From assembly GCF_042648805.1 (NCBI RefSeq), contig NZ_JBHRXZ010000005.1:32856-96855 (forward strand): 64,000 nucleotides of DNA. The letters are read 5' to 3'. Of the stretch, positions 26,669 to 34,447 are shown one piece after another; the first letter of the stretch is position 1, and every line of letters begins with the position of its first letter. The stretch is from Azomonas tarimensis. Lineage in GTDB: Bacteria; Pseudomonadota; Gammaproteobacteria; Pseudomonadales; Pseudomonadaceae. Below the pieces are notes generated by a model that was given only the letters and a program-made list of their open reading frames with translations, did no database searches and had not been told where the DNA came from. A program made the translations under genes and the position numbers.

Positions 26669-28051
26669 ATGGCTGTATCATTCAATCGCGCCCTGGTGGA
26701 GAAATACGACCGCCCGGGACCTCGCTACACCTCCTACCCTACCGCACCGCAGTTCCATGCGGCCTTTGCCATCGAGGACTATCGGGCAGCGGCGCAACGC
26801 AGCAACCGTGGTGAAGCGCCCACGCCGCTTTCGCTCTACATACATGTGCCGTTCTGTCGCAGCCTCTGCTACTACTGCGCCTGCAACAAGATCGTGACGC
26901 AGAAAACCGAGCGCGCCGCGGAATATCTCACCTATCTCAAGCGCGAGATCGAGCTCCAGGCCGCGCTGTTCGACCCCCATCGCAGACTCACCCAGCTCCA
27001 CCTGGGCGGTGGCACCCCTACGTATTTCAGCGGCGCCCAGCTTGCCGAACTGATGGATACCCTGCATCAACACTTCAACCTCGACGACAGCGACAGCCAT
27101 GAGTTTTCCCTGGAGGTCGATCCCAGGACCGTCGACCCGGCACAGATCCATGCCTTGAGCGCGCTGGGGTTCAACCGCTTGAGCTTCGGCATCCAGGATT
27201 TCGATCCTGCCGTCCAGGCGGCAGTCAACCGCGTGCAGAGCGAAGAGCAGATCGCTAGCCTAATGGCCGCTGCCCGTAGCGCCGGGTTCAAGTCGATCAG
27301 CGTCGACCTGATCTACGGCCTGCCCCTGCAGACCGTCGACAGCTTCACGACCACTTTGGAGAAGATCACTGCCCTCCGCCCGGATCGCATCGCAGCCTAC
27401 AGTTACGCCCATCTGCCGGACCTGGTGAAGGCCCAGCGCCTGATCCGTCCCGAGGACATGCCACCGCCCGAGCGCAAGCTCGAACTGCTCGAGCTCACCA
27501 TCGACCGCCTCACGGCAGCGGGTTACGTCTATATAGGTATGGATCACTTTGCCCTGCCGGATGACGAACTCGTTCGGGCCCGGGACAACGGCACCCTTCA
27601 GCGCAACTTCCAGGGCTACTCCACCCATGCCGATTGCGACCTGATCGGTCTGGGCGTTTCCTCGATCGGCAAGGTCGGCGACACCTACAGCCAGAACGTC
27701 AAGGAGCTCTCCGAGTACTACGCCCGCCTGGACGCCGGTGAACTTCCCTTACAGCGCGGCTATCGCCTGACCCAGGACGATGCGCTGCGTCGCGATGTCA
27801 TCGTTTCCCTGATGTGCCACGGCCAGCTCGATTTCTCTGAGATCGAAGCCCGCCACCATATCCGGTTCAGGTCCTATTTCGCCGATGCGCTGGAAAGCCT
27901 AGGCGAAGCTGTAGAAGACGGCCTGGTGGCACTGCACGCTGACCGCCTGAGCCTCCTGCCCCAGGGCCATCTGATGATGCGCAACATCGCCATGGCCTTC
28001 GATGCCTACCTTGGCGATGGGCAACGCGGCCGTTTCTCCCGGACAGTCTGA
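26669..28051 (+). CDS. hemN: Oxygen-independent coproporphyrinogen III dehydrogenase
   Basis: This radical SAM enzyme oxidatively decarboxylates coproporphyrinogen III in anaerobic haem synthesis. The 460 residues begin MAVSFNRALVEKYDRPGPRY. The 4Fe-4S cluster cysteines Cys63, Cys67 and Cys70 (CRSLCYYC) are followed by Cys72, and the glycine motif LHLGGGTPTYF is intact. The N terminus resembles the E. coli type of HemN. The frame is open 142 codons further upstream, but the ATG at 26669 matches family length. The ribosome site there is weak. Confidence 0.94.
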   Translation: MAVSFNRALVEKYDRPGPRYTSYPTAPQFHAAFAIEDYRAAAQRSNRGEAPTPLSLYIHVPFCRSLCYYCACNKIVTQKTERAAEYLTYLKREIELQAALFDPHRRLTQLHLGGGTPTYFSGAQLAELMDTLHQHFNLDDSDSHEFSLEVDPRTVDPAQIHALSALGFNRLSFGIQDFDPAVQAAVNRVQSEEQIASLMAAARSAGFKSISVDLIYGLPLQTVDSFTTTLEKITALRPDRIAAYSYAHLPDLVKAQRLIRPEDMPPPERKLELLELTIDRLTAAGYVYIGMDHFALPDDELVRARDNGTLQRNFQGYSTHADCDLIGLGVSSIGKVGDTYSQNVKELSEYYARLDAGELPLQRGYRLTQDDALRRDVIVSLMCHGQLDFSEIEARHHIRFRSYFADALESLGEAVEDGLVALHADRLSLLPQGHLMMRNIAMAFDAYLGDGQRGRFSRTV

Positions 28052-28083
28052 CCGCCAGTGCCTGCAGCGGGACACCGGCGAGG

Positions 28084-28112
28084 TTGCACCGCCAGGAGCG
28101 GCTCGCTATAGT
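28084..28112 (+). promoter_or_regulatory. Sigma-70 promoter of tRNA-Leu
   Basis: TTGCAC (28084-28089) and TATAGT (28107-28112) are separated by 17 bases, 35 bases before the tRNA. Confidence 0.75.
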
Positions 28113-28147
28113 CCCGCCGCCGCGACAGCGCCCGACCGCTGTCCACT

Positions 28148-28234
28148 GCCCGGATGGCGAAACTGGTAGACGCAAGGGACTTAAAATCCCTCATCCGAAA
28201 GGGTATGCGGGTTCGATTCCCGCTCCGGGCACCA
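28148..28234 (+). tRNA. tRNA-Leu (TAA anticodon)
   Basis: The 87-base gene has acceptor GCCCGGA pairing with TCCGGGC, an encoded ACCA end, an anticodon loop CTTAAAA (TAA), the long variable arm of leucine tRNAs and a GTTCGATTC T-loop. Confidence 0.96.
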
Positions 28235-28302
28235 CTAACCTCCGCTTGCTCGCCGTTTTTCGCCTTGCCTGACCTTCGCTCGGCTGACTTTCGTAAGGCC
28301 CT
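28235..28302 (+). repeat. Right-half copy of a MITE-like repeat, abutting tRNA-Leu
   Basis: These bases closely resemble the right half of the element at 51774-51907: TCCGCTTGCTCGCC, TTTTTCGCCTTGCC, TGACCTTCGCTCGGCTGAC and a decayed end ACTTTCGTAAGGCCC are shared in order. The left half and left terminal repeat are missing; the tRNA 3' end sits in their place. Confidence 0.7.
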
Positions 28303-28354
28303 GGCCTTGATGTCCGTACGGGTGAAAAAGCCCGGTTCGGCAAAAGCAAAGTAA

Positions 28355-29257
28355 CTAGAACCCATAGAGCCTGGCGGGGTTGTCGGTCAGCACCTTCCCT
28401 CTCAGCGCCGCGTCAGGCATCAGGCGCAGAAACTCATCCACCAAGTCGCCATCGTTGGGCATCGGTCCCGGCAGTTGGACGTGCGGCCAGTCAGTCCCGA
28501 ACACGCAGCGATCTTCCCGCGCGGCCAGCAGTGCACTGAACAGCGGATCCACGTCGAGGAACGGCGCTCGCGGGAGCGAGGAGATCCGGTTCGGCCCGGT
28601 CAGCTTCACCCAGGTCCGGCCGCCCTGCAGCAGCTGCAGCAAGATCTGGAAACCCGCGTCCTCGACTCCCTTGCCGGTCGGCATATGGCCCATATGGTCG
28701 ATGACGCTGTCGGTCGGCAGCCTGTCGAGACGCTCCGCGAGCCGCTCGAACATCGAGACGTCTACAAGGAACTGGACGTGCCAGCCCAGGCCGGCAACGC
28801 GCCGTGCCAGGGTCTCGATCTCGGCGAAGGTCACCCCGCCGGCGAACAGCAGATTCATGCGGATGCCCCGCACACCTGCGGCATGCATGCGCTCCAGTTG
28901 CGCATCGGTGACGCTGCTGTCGACAACCGCGACGCCGCGCCACTGTAGCTCATCGCTACCTGAGGCGGTGAGGGTTTCCAGCATCCGGCTGTTATCCGTG
29001 CCGTACACGCTGGGCTGTACCAGGACCGCCCGCTGAAAGCCCAGGGTGCGCAGCAGGTGCCGGTAGGCTTGCTCGCTCGCATCGTGAGGGGTGTAGCTCC
29101 GGTTCGCCTGATACGGGTAACGGCTCTGCGGCCCGAAGAGGTGAGCGTGGCTGTCACACGCGCCGGCGGGTAGCGGATCACAGGGCTTGCGTGGATGCGG
29201 ATTTGGCCCGGGAATCGTGGGCTTGCTGATCCGCGGGGTCGAGGGATCGATTGTCAT
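28355..29257 (-). CDS. Amidohydrolase family 2, pyrone-dicarboxylate lactonase-like
   Basis: The product of 300 residues belongs to the amidohydrolase clade of 2-pyrone-4,6-dicarboxylate hydrolase LigI. The N-terminal metal/active-site motif is CDSHAHLFGPQ. Further family segments are VLVQPSVYGTDN, GVRGIRMNLLF, DHMGHMP and the catalytic aspartate region CVFGTDWPHVQ, ending NPARLYGF. LigI-type enzymes hydrolyse lactone rings. The gene follows the TRAP permease by a few bases, so it probably acts on the imported compound. A GTG at 29266 is an alternative start. The substrate is unknown. Confidence 0.82.
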   Translation of the reverse strand: MTIDPSTPRISKPTIPGPNPHPRKPCDPLPAGACDSHAHLFGPQSRYPYQANRSYTPHDASEQAYRHLLRTLGFQRAVLVQPSVYGTDNSRMLETLTASGSDELQWRGVAVVDSSVTDAQLERMHAAGVRGIRMNLLFAGGVTFAEIETLARRVAGLGWHVQFLVDVSMFERLAERLDRLPTDSVIDHMGHMPTGKGVEDAGFQILLQLLQGGRTWVKLTGPNRISSLPRAPFLDVDPLFSALLAAREDRCVFGTDWPHVQLPGPMPNDGDLVDEFLRLMPDAALRGKVLTDNPARLYGF

Positions 29258-29269
29258 GCCGTTCACCGC

Positions 29270-30550
29270 TTAGCCAAGAAGGCCGGGAAGCCAAAGGGTT
29301 ACCGCCGGGACATAGGCGACGAGTGCGACCACACCGATGAGGATCAATAGAAAAGGCCACAGATGCCTGGCGACCTGCTCGATGCTCAAGCCGCTGATGG
29401 TGGAGGCGACGAACAGGGAGTAGCCAAGCGGGGGCGTCACCATCCCCACCGCGAAGTTGATCACCACCATGGCGCCTAGCTGGATGGGGTCTAGCCCCAC
29501 CTGAGCCCCGACGGCAGTCAGCACCCCGCTCAGGATCACCATGGCCGACACCGTATCCATGACTGCGCCCAGCACCAGCAGCATGAGGTTCAGCAGCAGC
29601 AGGATCAGGAAGGGATTGGAGGTGACGCCCAACAACACTTCACTGATCTGGGAAGGAATCTGCTCGCTGGCGATGATCCAGGCGAAGCCATAGGCCACGA
29701 CGATGATGAACATGATCACTGTTGTGGTGCGCATGGACTTTATGAACAGCGGGACCAGCGCCCGCCACTGCAGGTCCCGGTACACGAACAGACCGATGAT
29801 CAGGCTGTACAGCGCACCGACCATCGCCGCCTCGGTCGGCGTGAACACGCCGCCGTAAATCCCGCCCAGGATCACCACCGGCGCCAGCAGCGCCCAGATG
29901 CCTTCTCGGATCGCACGCAGCACTTGGCCGAAGCTGGGACGGCTCTCCTTCGGAATCCTCAGGCGCCAGGCATAGACGTAGCTGACGACGCAAAAACCCG
30001 TGGCGGCCAGCAGGCCGGGGATGACGCCCGCCAGAAAGAGCTTGGAGATCGACTCCTCCGCCAGCACGCCCCAGATGATCATCGGAATGGAGGGCGGAAT
30101 CATCTGCCCCAACGGGCCGATGGAGGTCGCCAGCGCCGCCCCGTATCCCCGCGAATAGCCGTGCTTTTCCAGCTCGCCGATCATCACCGAGCCGACCGCC
30201 GCGGTCGTCGCCGGTGCGGAGCCCGAGATGGCGCCGAAAAAGGTCCCGGCCGCGACGGTCGCCATCGACAGCCCGCCGGTCAGGTGCCCGAAGCAGGTCG
30301 AGGCGATCTTCACCAAACGCTTGGAAAGCCCGCCGGCACTCATCAGGTCGCCCGCCAGGATGAAGCCAGGAATGGCCAGCAGGCTGGTGATCGTACTGCC
30401 TGCGACCAGGCGCTGCGCCAGGATGATCGGATTGAAATCGGCCATCCAGATCCCGACCGCGGTCAGCAGGCCCAGGGTAAAGGCGATGGGTACCCCCATC
30501 AGCAACAGCACGAACAGCCCTGCGATGAGGACAATACCGATCTCGCTCAT
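29270..30550 (-). CDS. TRAP transporter large permease (DctM type), system 1
   Basis: The 426-residue integral membrane protein with about 12 helices is the channel subunit of a TRAP importer driven by Na+ or H+. Family segments include GVPIAFTLGLLTAVGIW, AIPGFILAGDLMSAGGLSKR, GAISGSAPATTAAVGSVMI and GQMIPPSIPMIIWGVLAEES. It overlaps the small permease gene by four bases and is followed by the lactonase-like gene. The substrate is unknown. Confidence 0.93.
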   Translation of the reverse strand: MSEIGIVLIAGLFVLLLMGVPIAFTLGLLTAVGIWMADFNPIILAQRLVAGSTITSLLAIPGFILAGDLMSAGGLSKRLVKIASTCFGHLTGGLSMATVAAGTFFGAISGSAPATTAAVGSVMIGELEKHGYSRGYGAALATSIGPLGQMIPPSIPMIIWGVLAEESISKLFLAGVIPGLLAATGFCVVSYVYAWRLRIPKESRPSFGQVLRAIREGIWALLAPVVILGGIYGGVFTPTEAAMVGALYSLIIGLFVYRDLQWRALVPLFIKSMRTTTVIMFIIVVAYGFAWIIASEQIPSQISEVLLGVTSNPFLILLLLNLMLLVLGAVMDTVSAMVILSGVLTAVGAQVGLDPIQLGAMVVINFAVGMVTPPLGYSLFVASTISGLSIEQVARHLWPFLLILIGVVALVAYVPAVTLWLPGLLG

Positions 30551-31044
30551 TGCGCAGACTCCTTCGTCTCGCCGCGTGCCCTAGGGCTGAACAGCAGGAC
30601 AATCGAATGAAACACGATCAATGCGCCACTGACCGGGATGGCCGAACCTTGCAGCCACAACGGATAGCGCAAGGCAGGGGAAACCTGGTGCATGGTAAAG
30701 GCGGTGAATTTCCAGCCGGCCCAGAGCATGAGGGCGCCGAACAAGAGCACCAGCAACAAATTGAACCGTTCGAGCAGAAACTTCAGAGGCGCGGGCAAGG
30801 CATCGATCAGCACCGTGACCCGGACGTGCCCCAGGTCGCGGATCAGCACGCTCGCGAACAGAAAAGTTGTCCAGCTGAAGGCCAGCAGCGCGACCTCATC
30901 GGTCCAGGCCAGCGACGAGTTCAAAACGTAGCGATAGAAGACGCCCGTCAGCAGCGAAAGCGTCATGACCAGCGCGCACAGCGCGCCGAGAGCAGCTGTC
31001 ACGGCGGCAAGTCGCCTGCTGCCCGTTTCGAGGAATCTGTGCAT
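30547..31044 (-). CDS. TRAP transporter small permease (DctQ type), system 1
   Basis: The 165 residues form four helices, with the DctQ signature NSSLAWTDEVALLAFSWTTF, in which WTDE is near invariant, followed by the conserved GHVRVTVLID. It lies between the binding protein and the large permease genes. DctQ holds DctM in the membrane complex. Confidence 0.92.
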   Translation of the reverse strand: MHRFLETGSRRLAAVTAALGALCALVMTLSLLTGVFYRYVLNSSLAWTDEVALLAFSWTTFLFASVLIRDLGHVRVTVLIDALPAPLKFLLERFNLLLVLLFGALMLWAGWKFTAFTMHQVSPALRYPLWLQGSAIPVSGALIVFHSIVLLFSPRARGETKESAQ

Positions 31045-31090
31045 GTACCGTCACCTGAAATAAGGGTCCGCGGTGCGGACCCATGCCACC

Positions 31091-32095
31091 CTACTCGGCG
31101 GCCAGCTTCATGGCTCGATCGACTAGGTCCGCGCCGATTCGCGGGCGGTACTCCTCGTAGACGGGTCGGACCGCTTCACGGAAGGCCTGGGTATTGGCGA
31201 CCTCGTTAACCGCCATGCCCTCGGCCTTGATCTTCTCGATCAGTTGCTGCTCGTTCTTGGCGACCTCGGCGCGCTGGCGCTCGATGGCCTTCTCGGCCGC
31301 GGTGCGCACGGCGGCCTGCTGTTCCTCGGAGAGGCGCGAGAAAACTTGCTTGGAAATTAGCAGCGGCAGCGCGTTGTAGGTGTGATTGGTTAAGGACAGG
31401 TACTTGACCGCGCCCGCGTACTTGTTGGCGTAGATTACCGCCAGCGGGATCTCGAGGCCGTCGACCGTACCCTGCTGAACTGCGGTGAACGCATCGCTCC
31501 AGGCCATTGGTACCGGATTGGCGCCAAGGGCACGAAAGCTCGCGATGAACAGGTCGCTCGGCTGCACCCGCAGCTTGATGCCGTTCAGGTCGCCGGGCGC
31601 CTTGATTTCACGGGTGTTGTTGATGGTGTGCCGAAAGCCTGCCTCGCCAAAGCCGAGCCCGACGATTCCCTGCTTGTCCAGCCGGGAGAACAGCTCCTTG
31701 CCTAGCTCGCCATTTAGCGCCTGGTGGGCCTGCTCGCGGTCCTTGAACAGGAAAGGCAGGTCGAGCAGCTGGAAGCTCCGGTCCAGCGTGCCCAACTGCG
31801 TGCCAGTGATGACGCCCGCGTCGAGCGTGCCGAACTGCATGCCCTGCAGCATGTCCGTGTCGTTTCCCAACTGGTTGCTCGGGAAGAACTTCACGTCGAA
31901 CTGCCCGGGCGCCGCCGTCTCCAGCTCCTCCTTGAAGTAACGCGCGGCGATCGCATAGGGGTCGACCTCGCTGTCGGCGGTCGTCCAGCCCAGCCGGAGG
32001 GTAGTCGCCGCGTGGGCCAAGCTTGCCGTGGCCAGCGTCGCGGCCATAAGCGTGGAGGTGATCAGCGTCTTGGCGAACCTGAATGGGAGTGTCAT
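31091..32095 (-). CDS. TRAP solute-binding protein (DctP type), system 1
   Basis: This periplasmic receptor feeds the TRAP permease. The 334 residues start with a signal peptide (MTLPFRFAKTLITSTLMAAT, cleaved near AHA). Family features include FFPSNQLGNDTDMLQGMQFG, the carboxylate-binding arginine segment GIKLRVQPSD, and AVQQGTVDGLEIP, which suggests an organic acid ligand. The start at 32095 has AAGGAAGG; the longer frame upstream is not protein-like. An A-rich AAGAAAAA motif overlaps its leader (see the Hfq/Crc note). Confidence 0.93.
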   Translation of the reverse strand: MTLPFRFAKTLITSTLMAATLATASLAHAATTLRLGWTTADSEVDPYAIAARYFKEELETAAPGQFDVKFFPSNQLGNDTDMLQGMQFGTLDAGVITGTQLGTLDRSFQLLDLPFLFKDREQAHQALNGELGKELFSRLDKQGIVGLGFGEAGFRHTINNTREIKAPGDLNGIKLRVQPSDLFIASFRALGANPVPMAWSDAFTAVQQGTVDGLEIPLAVIYANKYAGAVKYLSLTNHTYNALPLLISKQVFSRLSEEQQAAVRTAAEKAIERQRAEVAKNEQQLIEKIKAEGMAVNEVANTQAFREAVRPVYEEYRPRIGADLVDRAMKLAAE

Positions 32096-32163
32096 CGCGG
32101 CCTTCCTTTTTCTTGTGATTGAGGGCGTAGGGATGGCGAAAGCAGAGGGCCACCCTGCTGAAT

Positions 32164-32174
32164 TTGTCCTACAA
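32164..32174. promoter_or_regulatory. FCD/FadR-type operator 1
   Basis: TTGTCCTACAA matches the FadR-family half-site pattern TNGTNNNACNA exactly. It lies 69 bases upstream of the dctP start. Confidence 0.65.
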
Positions 32175-32221
32175 CTAGTTGAGCACAGGATCTGCGAGGC
32201 TGTAAAGCCGCCACGACAAAG

Positions 32222-32232
32222 TTGTCCCACAA
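32222..32232. promoter_or_regulatory. FCD/FadR-type operator 2
   Basis: TTGTCCCACAA also matches TNGTNNNACNA exactly and is nearly identical to operator 1, 58 bases away. The presumed ligand-responsive repressor is the adjacent FCD-family fusion protein. Confidence 0.65.
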
Positions 32233-32462
32233 GTTATCACACTCAGTAATACCTATTATTTTCAGGCACTTATGGATATTCGACAGGGTATTTCATGGAG
32301 CGTGGCCGGTGCCGCCGCCCTGTTTGCGTGACCTGGGACCGAGGCCGGCAATGGGCAATCGTGGAGCCCGGGGCGCCCTTGGGCGTACTATCGCGCTGGC
32401 GGGAGCAGGCGCTTTCCTCGCCTCGCCGCCCTGCCGCCTTGTACAGATCCAGGACCAGTCCA

Positions 32463-34073
32463 ATGAATCAAACGGCTTCTGCGGGACGCAGCCAGCTATC
32501 GGTGAAAATTTCGCGCCACCTGGAAACGGAAATCAGCGAGGGGCGGCTCAAGCCTGGCGATCGCATACCGACCGAGGCGCAACTGACGAACCAGTTCGGC
32601 GTCAGCCGGAACGTGGTCAGGGAGGCGGTTGCCCGGCTGAAGTCCGAAGGCCTGGTCGAAAGCCACCAGGGCCGGGGCGCTTTCGTTTCCGACAAGGCGC
32701 ACCGCAACAGCTTTCGTATTAATCACGACGATTTGAGCAGCCTGTCCAAGCTTCGGCAGCTGTACGAGTTGCGACTCGACCTGGAGGTCTCCGCGGCGGG
32801 CATGGCCGCCCGGCGCCGCACGCGGAGCCAACTCGAAACGATCCAAGCCGCCCTGGCGGCGCTGCACAGCTCGCTCTCGTCTGGCCAGAGCGTCATCGAA
32901 AACAGCCTGGCCTTCAAACGCGCCATAGCCGACGCCACCGGCAACGAGTACTTCAAGAACTTCGTCCTGTTCCTGACCGCGCATATCTTCGAGGCGGCCT
33001 CCTTCGAGCGGCGTATCGAAAACTCTGCCGCGCTGCGCGACACCGTGCTTGCCGAACACGCCTCGATTCTCGAAGCCATCGAACTGGGCGACCCGGACCT
33101 CGCCCGCCGCGCCGCATGGGTGCAGATCATCAACTCTGCCGAGCGAAACGGACTGCGCGGGTTGCAGGGCTGGGAGGTCACCCGGATGAGCTCGCTGGGG
33201 GAAACCTATGCGCCGCCCTGCGCCCCCCCGATAGCGAACATGGCCTCGCCTTCGTTGACGCTACCCGAGAACGCCTGCGACTGCCACTTCCACATCTTCG
33301 GGGACCCGGCCGTCTACCCCTTCACCCCGCACCGCTCCTACACTCCCCCGCCCGCCTCGCTGGACGCCTACCAAAGCATGCAGCGCACGCTGGGCCTCAC
33401 CCGGGGCGTGATCGTCCAGCCCAGCGTGTACGGCTACGACAACCGGGCAATCCTCCAAGCCCTGCGCCAGGGCGGCGGGAACTACCGCGGCGTGGTGGTC
33501 ATCAGCCCGGAGGCCAGTGAGGCAGAACTGAGGGAAATGGATGCGCTGGGCGTGCGTGGCGTGCGGATCAACCTGATCTACAAGAGCGGTGTCGAGGTGT
33601 CCGACGTGACCCACCTGGCGCGCAAGATCGCACCGCTGGGGTGGCATGTGCAGCTGCTGATCGACGTCTCCGAGTTTGCCGACCTATACGACACCCTGGC
33701 CAACCTGCCGGTCAACGTCGTCATCGATCACATGGGGCACATGCCGGCGAGTGTAGGCACCGAGCATCCGGGCATCCAGGACCTGCTGCGACTGACCCAG
33801 GAAGGCAAGGTGTGGGTCAAGCTGTCCGGCGCGTACCGGTTCACTAACCAGCGCAGCACGCCCTATTCCGACATCACCCCGTATGCCAAGGCGCTGATCG
33901 AGTCCAACCCCGACCAGATCCTCTGGGCGAGCGACTGGCCACACGTGTGCATCTCGGTACCCATGCCGGACGACAGGACCCTGATCGAGGAGTTCTTCGA
34001 GTGGGCGGGGCGCGACGAGGCGACCATCCGGAAAATCCTCGTCGACAATCCTGCGCGCCTATACGGTTTCTAA
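32463..34073 (+). CDS. FadR/FCD-family regulator fused to an LigI-like amidohydrolase
   Basis: The 536-residue frame has two complete parts. Residues 1-241 are a GntR-type repressor: a winged helix (RLKPGDRIPTEAQLTNQFGV, then SRNVVREAVARLKSEGLVE) and an FCD ligand domain at about 95-225. Residues 242-536 are an amidohydrolase like the enzyme at 28355-29257, with ACDCHFHIFG (Asp273, His275, His277), VIVQPSVYGYDN, VIDHMGHMP, WASDWPH and NPARLYGF. An internal ATG at 33186 (residue 242) has GGAGGT seven bases before it, so the hydrolase may also be made alone. The fused reading frame is seen; a ligand-degrading sensor is inference. Confidence 0.85.
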   Translation: MNQTASAGRSQLSVKISRHLETEISEGRLKPGDRIPTEAQLTNQFGVSRNVVREAVARLKSEGLVESHQGRGAFVSDKAHRNSFRINHDDLSSLSKLRQLYELRLDLEVSAAGMAARRRTRSQLETIQAALAALHSSLSSGQSVIENSLAFKRAIADATGNEYFKNFVLFLTAHIFEAASFERRIENSAALRDTVLAEHASILEAIELGDPDLARRAAWVQIINSAERNGLRGLQGWEVTRMSSLGETYAPPCAPPIANMASPSLTLPENACDCHFHIFGDPAVYPFTPHRSYTPPPASLDAYQSMQRTLGLTRGVIVQPSVYGYDNRAILQALRQGGGNYRGVVVISPEASEAELREMDALGVRGVRINLIYKSGVEVSDVTHLARKIAPLGWHVQLLIDVSEFADLYDTLANLPVNVVIDHMGHMPASVGTEHPGIQDLLRLTQEGKVWVKLSGAYRFTNQRSTPYSDITPYAKALIESNPDQILWASDWPHVCISVPMPDDRTLIEEFFEWAGRDEATIRKILVDNPARLYGF

Positions 34074-34447
34074 GGTCGAGTTTCTTGAAGGTGCTGCGCC
34101 GTGCAGCAACCCTCACGCTGGTCACTGTCACGCTCTGACTGCCACGCCCAACATGCAGCGTTTCGGCTGGCTGTCGACTGAGTCGGCTGCCGGGCGGAGC
34201 GGCGAGGCTGTTCGATTTCGTCCACTCCCGTATTTGACGGATTTCCTCAGGGCTCCTCTCTCTTGGAAAGAGGCGTGTCCGGGAAATCCGGGGCTTAAGC
34301 CTTGGCGAAGCGGGTGCCGATCAGACTGAAAGGCAAATTTCTGTACGCCTGGGCAAATATCCGCATTGCCAGGCAAGGCATGACGTTCGCGTTTTTCGCA
34401 GACTTGGTTGCAAGCACATCGCGCCACAACAACAACGAGACGCGAAC
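34074..34447 (+). other. Leader region upstream of the Mo-hydroxylase operon
   Basis: There is no gene here. It contains a nested palindrome at 34238-34290 and, at 34428-34435, an AACAACAA motif 12 bases before the hmfA-like start. Confidence 0.5.
34238..34290. repeat. Nested palindrome in the hmfA leader
   Basis: CGGATTTCC (34238-34246) pairs with GGAAATCCG (34282-34290). The interior can form a smaller CCTCT/AGAGG hairpin. No T-run follows, so it could be a weak terminator for the fusion gene, an attenuator or a protein site. Confidence 0.5.

Larger units (their letters stand above)
32096..32462. promoter_or_regulatory. Divergent control region with two FCD-type operators
   Basis: This non-coding region drives dctP to the left and the regulator-hydrolase fusion to the right. 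It contains two perfect TNGTNNNACNA palindromes 58 bases apart. I did not identify -35/-10 hexamers with confidence. Confidence 0.65.
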
